27,389 nt of DNA from MED-G17 sp963991985 (GTDB lineage: Bacteria > Bacteroidota > Bacteroidia > NS11-12g > UBA9320), in contig CAXDRX010000019.1 of NCBI GenBank assembly GCA_963991985.1, positions 1 through 27,389 on the forward strand. The letters run 5' to 3'. Below the pieces are notes generated by a model that saw only the letters and a program-made list of their open reading frames with translations, did not search any database and was not told the DNA's origin. Both the position numbers and the translations under genes were made by a program. This document shows positions 15,698 through 22,876 of this stretch, piece after piece. Every line of letters starts with the position of its first letter. Position 1 is the first letter of the stretch.

Positions 15698-16665
15698 ACA
15701 AAAATTTTGCGCTAATAGGGGCTGCTGGTTATATCGCTCCAAGGCATTTGAAAGCCATTAAAGAAACAAAAAATAATCTGGTTGCCGCCGTCGATAAGTT
15801 TGACTCCGTTGGCGTAATGGACTCCTATTTTCCCGATGCCTCTTTTTTTACAGAATTTGAAAGATTTGATAGACACATAGAGAAGCTAAAGAAAACAGAC
15901 AAATCTATCGACTATGTAAGTGTTTGTAGCCCAAATTATTTGCACGATGCTCATAGTAGATTTGGCCTTAGAGTTGGTTCTGATGTTATCTGTGAGAAAC
16001 CAATTGTTTTGAGGCCTTGGAATATCGAAGCTTTACAAGAAATAGAAAAACAAACAGGAAAAAAGGTGTATTCGATTTTGCAATTGAGGCTTCATCCGAG
16101 TGTTATAGAGCTAAAAAACAAAGTTGATCAGGCACCAGAGGACAAGGTTTTTGAAGTGGACTTAACTTACCTTACTTCAAGAGGCAACTGGTATTTCACC
16201 TCCTGGAAGGGTTTAGAGGAACAATCCGGAGGGATAGCAACCAATATTGGTGTTCACTTTTTTGATATGTTGGCTTGGGTTTTTGGTTCGGTAAAGCAAA
16301 GTAAGGTTCACCTCCTTACACACGATAGAGCTGCCGGTATTTTAGAATTTAAGAAAGCGCGAGTTCGCTGGTTTTTGAGCATCAACTATGATGTTATTCC
16401 GGAACCAATAAAAGAAACTGGGGCTAGAACCTACCGATCGATTTTGATAGAAAATGAAGAATTTGAATTTAGTGGGGGGTTTACAGAACTTCATACCAAA
16501 AGTTATGAGCACATCATCAATGGCAATGGCTTTGGTTTGGAAGATGCAAAAACAGCTATAGAAATAGTTCATAACATCAGATCAAGCAAAACGCTAGGTT
16601 TGGTGGAAGATTATCATCCTTTGGCAAAATTGCCATTGACAAAACATCCATTTAATAAACAATGA
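15694..16665 (+). CDS. wlbA: Gfo/Idh/MocA dehydrogenase, WlbA/WbpB type
   Basis: 323 residues. The N terminus FALIGAAGYIAPRHLKAIKET and the stretch DSYFPDASFFTEFERFDRHIEKL closely follow what I remember of Bordetella WlbA and Pseudomonas WbpB. These are NAD-dependent UDP-N-acetyl-glucosaminuronate 3-dehydrogenases in the pathway to UDP-ManNAc3NAcA. The Rossmann loop GAAGYIAPRH replaces the standard GxGxxG, as in that group. EKP at 101-103 gives the catalytic lysine (Lys102). GGIATNIGVHFFDML carries the conserved histidine of the active site. The other enzymes of that route (aminotransferase, acetyltransferase, epimerase) are not in the window. It is joined by ATGA overlaps to both neighbours, and its product may be the substrate of the PIG-L deacetylase. 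Confidence 0.85.
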   Translation: MNKNFALIGAAGYIAPRHLKAIKETKNNLVAAVDKFDSVGVMDSYFPDASFFTEFERFDRHIEKLKKTDKSIDYVSVCSPNYLHDAHSRFGLRVGSDVICEKPIVLRPWNIEALQEIEKQTGKKVYSILQLRLHPSVIELKNKVDQAPEDKVFEVDLTYLTSRGNWYFTSWKGLEEQSGGIATNIGVHFFDMLAWVFGSVKQSKVHLLTHDRAAGILEFKKARVRWFLSINYDVIPEPIKETGARTYRSILIENEEFEFSGGFTELHTKSYEHIINGNGFGLEDAKTAIEIVHNIRSSKTLGLVEDYHPLAKLPLTKHPFNKQ

Positions 16666-17291
16666 TCAAAAACAAAAAAATAGTTTGCTTGTCTCCTCAT
16701 CCAGATGACGTAGAATTTGGATGTGGAGGAAGTTTGAGTCGTTGGGCAGGCAATAACGAAATTTTTTACTTTGTTTTTTCGCCATGCAACAAGTCCTTGC
16801 CGAAGGGCTATGCAGAAAATTCAATTTATCAGGAATGCGATGAAGCCACACATCTTCTAGGGATTAAAAAGAAAAATGTACGCAAATTTGATTTCCCCGT
16901 GAGAGAATTTCCGGCGCACCGACAAGCCATTTTGGAAGAACTCGTAAAAATAAATCGATCCATTTCTCCAGATTTGATCTTAATGCCCAATGGCAGAGAT
17001 GTTCATCAGGATCATCATCAAATCTACTTGGAAGGAAAACGCGCGTTTAAAAATGCTTCTATACTTGGCTATGAATTGCCTTGGAATAATTTTTCCTCAG
17101 GCGGAAATTTTTTCGTAAAACTCAACGATAAAGAAGTAGAATTAAAGATATCTGCTATTCATGCCTATGCCTCTCAGCAAAATAGGTTTTATTTCCAAAA
17201 ACACAACATCAAATCCTTTTTGGCTTATCGCGGTATGCAAGTTCAAAGCGCGTATGCCGAATGTTTCGAAACAATTCGTTGGGTTATGTAA
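16662..17291 (+). CDS. PIG-L family (LmbE-like) deacetylase
   Basis: 209 residues. Zinc-site motif SPHPDDVEFGCGG places His13, Asp15 and Asp16, the ligands and general base of the family. The second motif, DVHQDHH, gives His115, Asp117 and His118. The fold is a Rossmann-like sheet with a conserved C-terminal YAECFETI. Family members remove N-acetyl groups from sugars such as GlcNAc in GPI, mycothiol, bacillithiol or LPS precursors. The overlap with wlbA (ATGA at 16662) suggests a nucleotide-sugar or glycan substrate made in the same pathway, which is inferred. Its end overlaps the convergent propeller-like gene by 8 bases. Confidence 0.88.
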   Translation: MIKNKKIVCLSPHPDDVEFGCGGSLSRWAGNNEIFYFVFSPCNKSLPKGYAENSIYQECDEATHLLGIKKKNVRKFDFPVREFPAHRQAILEELVKINRSISPDLILMPNGRDVHQDHHQIYLEGKRAFKNASILGYELPWNNFSSGGNFFVKLNDKEVELKISAIHAYASQQNRFYFQKHNIKSFLAYRGMQVQSAYAECFETIRWVM

Positions 17292-18390
17292 GCGCCTTTA
17301 TCCATTGATGGTTTGCTTGGTCCGAAGTTTGAATAATATCTTGAACAGCCCAATTTTCATCGTACCTAATGGAGTCGATGAGTTCTGAATGGAGGTCAAT
17401 TATATGAAATTGTGTACGGTTGGAGTCGATAACAATCATCAATTTCTTAGACAAAAATAATGTGTTTTGGAGCCAAGATTGGCGACTCAATTCTTGGGGC
17501 TTTCCGGCCAGTGCACGAAAATCAAAAATCTTTTTCTCCGAAGAATCTTCAATGAAAACTTCTCCCGAAGCAGTGCTTGTTGCCACATATTGATCTTTCA
17601 CAAACGCACCACCATGTGGATGGCTTAGTTGATCGATGACTATTTCAAATTGACCACTTCTCCTGTCAATTTCTATCACTTGACCTTTGTGAAAAAGAGT
17701 GGCTAAGATTTTATTTTCATCATTTGGATGATAAGCGACAGAATTGATGAAAGCAGCACGCATCGCGGTTGGTAAAGACTCTCTTCGAGGGTTCTGAATC
17801 AATATTGATGAACAATTTTTTTTCATCAATAGTTCTTTTTCTGCAGGTTCTCTGGTTAAAAATACTTTTTCGCCACTCAATGGATCGATGGTTTGCTGCA
17901 AACCATTTTCCCAAGCACACCACTCAAACGTTTTGGATTGAGTAATGAAATCATATTCGAATATTAAGTCAAAACCGGAGGAGGCGATCAAAATTTTTCG
18001 TTCATCAAAAGGATTGAATTTGGTTGTATGTATGTAGCTAAACCATTCATTTTCAATTTTATAGGTTTTGTTTTTATTTTGCACATACACAACATTTTCT
18101 GAGGAAAGCGCTGTAGAAGAATTCAAAAAGTCTATGCCTCTTGGTTCTTTAATTTTGGTTAAAAGGTTTAAATCTTGAAGCGATCCATTGTATAGATTGA
18201 ACGAAACCAAACCCCCTAAACCAACTTTCCTCCTCTCCACACTGCCGGATTTTTGTCCCCGCTTTTTGCTCTCTAGGTACCTTTTTCTTATGCTTTGTAG
18301 ATCAAAACTTTTTACGGTAGCAAGGCATGAAATGCGTGGATAAAAAGAGTTAGACCTCCTAAATTTGTTTACGTCAATCCTGTTTTTCAT
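17284..18390 (-). CDS. Predicted beta-propeller protein in the glycan cluster
   Basis: 368 residues from the ATG at 18390 (a TTG at 18396 is weaker). It has no signal peptide or membrane segment that I can see. The sequence alternates strands with turns in a propeller-like pattern: EPRGIDFLNSSTALSSEN, YIHTTKFNPFDERKILIASS, VAYHPNDENKILATLFHKG, LSHPHGGAFVKDQYVATSTA. Phrases such as HPNDENKILATL recall WD40 or SMP-30-like blades. No catalytic residues can be assigned. The start lies inside the end of the glycosyltransferase gene, overlapping by 17 bases, so the two are translationally coupled and may work on the same surface polymer. Family unknown. Confidence 0.6.
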   Translation of the reverse strand: MKNRIDVNKFRRSNSFYPRISCLATVKSFDLQSIRKRYLESKKRGQKSGSVERRKVGLGGLVSFNLYNGSLQDLNLLTKIKEPRGIDFLNSSTALSSENVVYVQNKNKTYKIENEWFSYIHTTKFNPFDERKILIASSGFDLIFEYDFITQSKTFEWCAWENGLQQTIDPLSGEKVFLTREPAEKELLMKKNCSSILIQNPRRESLPTAMRAAFINSVAYHPNDENKILATLFHKGQVIEIDRRSGQFEIVIDQLSHPHGGAFVKDQYVATSTASGEVFIEDSSEKKIFDFRALAGKPQELSRQSWLQNTLFLSKKLMIVIDSNRTQFHIIDLHSELIDSIRYDENWAVQDIIQTSDQANHQWIKALT

Positions 18391-19663
18391 GAACAATTTT
18401 CAAAAGTTCTTTTGTTAAGTTCTCGCGATTGTAAATGATATGCTCGTCTGTTTTAATTTTATTTTTCTCTTTGTTCGTCCAATGGTCATAATGGAGCATA
18501 AAGCGATTGTACATTTGGTGCTTCTGATGATAATCAATGATGGGTTCCCTTTTTAGATTGTGCAAAAGTTTTGCAGCATCTCCTTGAGCTGGTCCAATCG
18601 CTAAAATAGGTGTTCTACTTGCCAAATATTCATAAATTTTTCCTGTAAGAATGCCAAGATTTTTTGAGACTTTCGGGATAGGTAGAAGGAGTAAATCTGC
18701 TTTTTGCATGTATTGAATTGCTTTTTTATGATGCACAAAGGGTATCTTTTCCAGGCAATCCAATAGGTCAAAATTGGTAAGGCTTTCCTCGATAAGTTGG
18801 GAAAGGTTCCCAACAATTTGAAGGGTAAAATTAAACCCATTGCTTTTCATTTTTTGCAAGGACTCCCATATGGTCTTAATGTTTTGGTTGGGTTTGAAAT
18901 TGCCAATATAAGCAATGGTGAATTGCTTGTTTCTTGCAATGGTTCTTAGCTCTTCAAAATCACTCTGATCAAATCCATTTGGCAACACTTCAATATGCTT
19001 TTGTGAAGCAGCAAATGATCTTTTCATTTCTTCGCTTACGACCAACACTTTGTCTGCTTGTTGTAAAACACTTGATTCTAACTTTTTGTCTTTTTCAATG
19101 CTTTTTTTTGTTCTCAAAAGAATCGAATTGTAAGAAATTTCTGTCCATGGATCTCTAAAGTCAGCCAACCAAAAAACATTAAACTTTTGTTTGAGTTTAA
19201 GCCCTATCAGATGGGAACTGTGCGGAGGGCCTGTAGTGACAACAATACAATTTGGATTTTGCTGTATCCACTGTGCTGCTTTTCTAAAAGCGAACCCGTT
19301 CCATCCTATTCTGGCATCTGGGATAAAGCAATTTGCCCTAATGAAATTTGCTAATTTTTTGAACAATGTTTGTTTGCCCTTTAAATCTGCCATAGCTACA
19401 GGCAAAGATTTTCCTTTTTTTCCTTGCAAGAGGTTGAATAATTTGAAAGGCTCCCATGTGGGAGTTTTGATCACCAAGCAATTGTGCGGGATTTCATTGG
19501 ATAGGGAAGCATCCATTGACGGATAACTGCCATTTTTGACCGTCAAAACTGTGCACTTGTACCCCTGCAGATGGAGGTGTTTTACAAACTTAAGCCATCT
19601 TTGAACCCCAGGTCCCGATCCAGGGGGCCAGTAATAACTTATTACCAATAGCTGTTTTGACAT
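18374..19663 (-). CDS. Family 4-like glycosyltransferase (GT-B fold)
   Basis: 429 residues. The N terminus LLVISYYWPPGSGPGVQRW is the GT4 acceptor-side start (Y-x-P-x-x-G-x-G-x-x-R). WLADFRDPWTE near residue 170 is common in Bacteroidota members. KVLVVSEEM and VLPNGFDQSDF mark the hinge and the start of the nucleotide-sugar domain. IAYIGNF, LLLLPIP and GILTGKIYEYLASRTPILAIG make up the donor-binding loop; a Lys-x-Tyr-Glu-Tyr segment replaces the more usual K-x-x-E-x7-E. It acts in the cytoplasm, or on the inner face of the membrane, on an undecaprenyl-linked glycan. Donor and acceptor unknown. It is divergent from the flippase gene and followed by the overlapping propeller-like gene. Confidence 0.85.
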   Translation of the reverse strand: MSKQLLVISYYWPPGSGPGVQRWLKFVKHLHLQGYKCTVLTVKNGSYPSMDASLSNEIPHNCLVIKTPTWEPFKLFNLLQGKKGKSLPVAMADLKGKQTLFKKLANFIRANCFIPDARIGWNGFAFRKAAQWIQQNPNCIVVTTGPPHSSHLIGLKLKQKFNVFWLADFRDPWTEISYNSILLRTKKSIEKDKKLESSVLQQADKVLVVSEEMKRSFAASQKHIEVLPNGFDQSDFEELRTIARNKQFTIAYIGNFKPNQNIKTIWESLQKMKSNGFNFTLQIVGNLSQLIEESLTNFDLLDCLEKIPFVHHKKAIQYMQKADLLLLPIPKVSKNLGILTGKIYEYLASRTPILAIGPAQGDAAKLLHNLKREPIIDYHQKHQMYNRFMLHYDHWTNKEKNKIKTDEHIIYNRENLTKELLKIVHEKQD

Positions 19664-19664
19664 T

Positions 19665-19715
19665 TATATTTGTGTCAAATATCTTCTAAAAAAAGGAAAA
19701 TCTATTTCTTAGATT
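19665..19715 (+). promoter_or_regulatory. Flippase promoter box and two inverted repeats
   Basis: TATATTTG at 19665-19672 fully matches TAnnTTTG on the plus strand. It forms the left arm of a perfect palindrome, ATATTTG (19666-19672) and CAAATAT (19676-19682) around TGT. The right arm is a near match to a minus-strand -7 box (GATATTTG), pointing at the GT4 gene. A second inverted repeat, AATCTA (19699-19704) with TAGATT (19710-19715), lies in the flippase leader. The arrangement suits divergent promoters with a shared operator. No -33 element is clear. Confidence 0.4.
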
Positions 19716-19740
19716 AAACAAGAAGAGGAAAGAAATTACG

Positions 19741-21240
19741 ATGGGAGTAATAAAGCGACAAGGATCAAAACATAGCGCCGTTCGGATTACGAGTGTTGCA
19801 CTGGGAGCTATGGCAAGTCTTTTTATTTATCCAATGGATTTGTCCACCTATGGAATGCTAGTTTTTTTGTTGTCCTTGTCTACCTTTTTGGTTTACCCAC
19901 TTACTTTGGGTTTTGGTCAAACCATCATAAAGTTTTACCATGAATTTGTTAGCGAAGGCAAAAAGTCAAATTTTTTCTTTACCCAAAGCATCATACAAGG
20001 GCTTATCTTGATGGTCACTTGTTCTGTGTTTTATTTTCTGCAAGCGTATTTTTTTCTTGCACTGGAGCGTTTGAATTTTGATTTAGATATCATCCAAAGC
20101 AACAAAATAATAGTCATGGGCTTGGTGGTCATTGTAGCATTTAGATTTCTGTGGCTCGCATATACCCAAACCATCAAAAGGATTGTAGTGCCCGAACTTT
20201 TGTACAATATTTTGTATAAAATTGGATTGCCATTATTGATTGTTTTAAGTGCCTATAATCTTTTTGATTTGGTCCAAGTGAAATGGTTGTTCCTTTTGCT
20301 CTTACTCTCCATCAATGCATTCCTTTTGGTCTATATCATTACCCTAAAAAAGAGTTCGTTTCGATGGGATTTTAGCAAATACAAAAAAAATACAATACGA
20401 AGAATGGCTGATTTTTCAATTTTTGGCATGTTCACATCCTTGGGGGGACAGTTGGCATTTAGGATAGACAATATCATGGTAGCACCGCTTATTGGGGTTG
20501 AGTCCAACGGTATTTATAGCATTATGATGTTTATGGCCTCTACACTAATTATCCCGATGATAAGTATTGATTTGATATCTCATCCCATTATATCCAAGGC
20601 AATGGTATCTGGGGACAAAATCGAAGTAAATAAAATTTACAAGCGAGGAAGCAATATTTTCGGAACGCTTGGGATTGTTCTATTTTTTTTAATCTGGATT
20701 CATTTGCCCATTTATTTTAACCTTTCGGAAAAAACTCAAGCCTTACAATCGGGAAGTTCTGTCTTTCTATGGCTTGGCCTTTCTAAAATTTTTGATTGCC
20801 TTACGAGCATAAACGGTTCAATCATTAAATTTTCTAAATATTTCAGGTTTAACTTATTTACAACTCTGGCACTTGGTTGTATGAATATTTGGTTGAACCT
20901 CCAATTGATTCCAATTTACGGATTGGAGGGGGTTGCAATGGCTACAGCGATTTCTTTGGCAATTTTCAATGCCATCAAACTCATTTTTGTATGGAAGGTA
21001 TTGGGGTATCAACCTTTCCGAAAAGATACAGTATTGGTTCTTGTCTTATTCTGTTTGTGCATACTATTGAGTCATTTATTGTCTCCTTTTATCGACAATT
21101 TTTATCTAAGATTAGGCCTCAATTATGGTCTTTTTTTGATGGTATTGGTCTTTCCAATCTACAAATACAATTTGGCGCCTGATTTGAGAGAAATGCTTTT
21201 ACAATCGCTCAATAAGTTTTGGAAACGAAAGAATATTTGA
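19741..21240 (+). CDS. MOP-superfamily polysaccharide flippase (Wzx-like)
   Basis: 499 residues with 12-14 hydrophobic helices across the whole length and few charged loops. The N terminus (GSKHSAVRITSVALGAMASLFIYP) has the small-residue-rich first helix of Wzx/MATE-type flippases, with basic residues on the cytosolic side. Two homologous halves can be seen: residues 1-200 and 215-430, the second starting at ADFSIFGMFTSLGGQLAFRIDN, where the Arg-x-Asp-Asn motif is typical of this family. It would move lipid-linked oligosaccharide across the inner membrane. It ends 10 bases before adk, but adk has its own box, so the two may be separate transcripts. Confidence 0.85.
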   Translation: MGVIKRQGSKHSAVRITSVALGAMASLFIYPMDLSTYGMLVFLLSLSTFLVYPLTLGFGQTIIKFYHEFVSEGKKSNFFFTQSIIQGLILMVTCSVFYFLQAYFFLALERLNFDLDIIQSNKIIVMGLVVIVAFRFLWLAYTQTIKRIVVPELLYNILYKIGLPLLIVLSAYNLFDLVQVKWLFLLLLLSINAFLLVYIITLKKSSFRWDFSKYKKNTIRRMADFSIFGMFTSLGGQLAFRIDNIMVAPLIGVESNGIYSIMMFMASTLIIPMISIDLISHPIISKAMVSGDKIEVNKIYKRGSNIFGTLGIVLFFLIWIHLPIYFNLSEKTQALQSGSSVFLWLGLSKIFDCLTSINGSIIKFSKYFRFNLFTTLALGCMNIWLNLQLIPIYGLEGVAMATAISLAIFNAIKLIFVWKVLGYQPFRKDTVLVLVLFCLCILLSHLLSPFIDNFYLRLGLNYGLFLMVLVFPIYKYNLAPDLREMLLQSLNKFWKRKNI

Positions 21241-21250
21241 TATTTGCTCT

Positions 21251-21826
21251 ATGATAAACCTAATACTTTTCGGACCTCCGGGTGCTGGAAAAGGAACACA
21301 ATCCCAAAAATTGATTGTAAAATACCAACTCACGCATATTTCTACTGGAGATTTGTTCCGGTACAATATAAAAAATCAAACCGAACTAGGAAAACTTGCA
21401 ACACGCTACATGGATGCCGGAAACTTAGTCCCTGATGAGGTAACCAATCAAATGGTTAAAGATTTTATTGAGAGAACACCCAACCACCATGGATATATTT
21501 TTGATGGGTATCCACGAAGTACCAATCAAGCCAACTATTTAGATAAACTTCTCGAAGAATTTAAATTCACGCCCGCTTTCCTTATCTCCTTGGAAGTAGA
21601 CCAAGAGGAACTCATTCAAAGATTGCTTGAACGAGGAAAAATTAGCCAAAGAAAAGATGATCAAAACGAAGATGTGATTAGAAAAAGACAGGTGATATAC
21701 CAACAGGAGACTGCTCCAGTAAAAGAGCACTATGCGCAAAAAAATGCTTCCTATCAGATCATGGGGGTTGGTAAAATTGATGAGATTTTTGAGAATATTT
21801 CAGCCACTTTACAATCCCATTTGTAA
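21251..21826 (+). CDS. adk: Adenylate kinase, short form
   Basis: 191 residues. The P-loop GPPGAGKGTQ (about 8-17) is followed by the AMP-site segments STGDLFRYNI and GYIFDGYPRST. The LID is the short form: ERGKISQRKDDQNEDVIRKR has no zinc-finger insertion, consistent with the length of 191 residues. Catalyses ATP + AMP to two ADP. It starts at 21251. GATATTTG lies four bases upstream, after a tandem copy of ATATTTG that overlaps the flippase stop. It overlaps obgE by one base (TAATG at 21824-21828), a common Bacteroidota pair. Confidence 0.96.
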   Translation: MINLILFGPPGAGKGTQSQKLIVKYQLTHISTGDLFRYNIKNQTELGKLATRYMDAGNLVPDEVTNQMVKDFIERTPNHHGYIFDGYPRSTNQANYLDKLLEEFKFTPAFLISLEVDQEELIQRLLERGKISQRKDDQNEDVIRKRQVIYQQETAPVKEHYAQKNASYQIMGVGKIDEIFENISATLQSHL

Positions 21827-22815
21827 TGGCCAATGAAAATTTTATTGATTATGTGAAAATCAATTTTCGCTCCGGAAATGGAGGGGCAGGTGCGACTTCA
21901 TTCTATCGGGATAAACTGACCAGCAAAGGAGGGCCTGATGGTGGCGATGGTGGTCGTGGAGGACATATTGTGCTTGTTGGCAATAGCAATCATTGGACTT
22001 TGCTACCACTCAAATATAGAAAACACATATTTGCCAAGCACGGTGCTGGTGGAGGCAAACAAAACAAAACAGGTAAAAATGGAAAAGATATCCTAGTAGA
22101 AGTACCCTTGGGCACTATTGCACTAGATGAAAAAGGTGAGAAGTTGGTTGAAATTATTGAACACGGAGAACAGCGGATACTTCTTGAAGGAGGCAAAGGA
22201 GGATTGGGAAATTGGCATTTTAAGTCGGCCTCTAATCAAAACCCAGAATACCACCAAAAAGGAATGCCTGGAAAAGACCAATGGATTGTATTGGAATTGA
22301 AAGTTCTTGCAGACGTAGGATTGGTGGGATTTCCCAATGCAGGAAAGTCAACTCTAGTTTCAAAGCTTACTGCGGCTAAACCAAAAATTGCAGACTATCC
22401 TTTCACTACGCTAACACCAAATTTGGGTATTGTTGAGCTTTCCAATTACCGCACTTTTGTAATTGCAGACATTCCTGGAATAATTCAAGGGGCTCATGAA
22501 GGAAAAGGATTAGGACATAGATTTTTAAGACATATAGAAAGAAATGCAGTTTTACTTTTTGTGGTCCCATCGGATAGCGAAAATATCCTCCAAGAATTGG
22601 AAATACTTAAACATGAGCTGACCCAATTTAGCACTCAACTACAACTTAAAGAAAAACTTCTAGTTATTTCAAAAGCCGATTTTTTGGATGATGAATTAAA
22701 AGAATTGATCGCTGAACAACTTGTGAATACAAACATCTCCTGGATGTTTGTGTCAAGTTTTACCGAAGAGAATCTTGAAAATCTAAAAGAAAAACTCTGG
22801 AAAATGATACAATAA
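21826..22815 (+). CDS. obgE: GTPase Obg
   Basis: 329 residues. The Gly-rich Obg fold fills residues 1-158 (FRSGNGGAGATSF, GGPDGGDGGRGGHI, GAGGGKQNKTGKNGKDI). The GTPase domain follows with G1 GFPNAGKST, the switch I segment YPFTTLTPNLG, G3 DIPG, and a G4 of the form SKAD in place of NKxD, which is usual in this phylum. There is no C-terminal OCT extension, as in other Bacteroidota Obg proteins. Obg binds the large ribosomal subunit and acts in its assembly and in stress signalling. Translation is coupled to adk. Confidence 0.95.
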   Translation: MANENFIDYVKINFRSGNGGAGATSFYRDKLTSKGGPDGGDGGRGGHIVLVGNSNHWTLLPLKYRKHIFAKHGAGGGKQNKTGKNGKDILVEVPLGTIALDEKGEKLVEIIEHGEQRILLEGGKGGLGNWHFKSASNQNPEYHQKGMPGKDQWIVLELKVLADVGLVGFPNAGKSTLVSKLTAAKPKIADYPFTTLTPNLGIVELSNYRTFVIADIPGIIQGAHEGKGLGHRFLRHIERNAVLLFVVPSDSENILQELEILKHELTQFSTQLQLKEKLLVISKADFLDDELKELIAEQLVNTNISWMFVSSFTEENLENLKEKLWKMIQ

Positions 22816-22876
22816 GGATGAACAGGCTATGCAAAAATACATTGGATAATTTACCTTCGTTTGTTCGAATTCAAAC

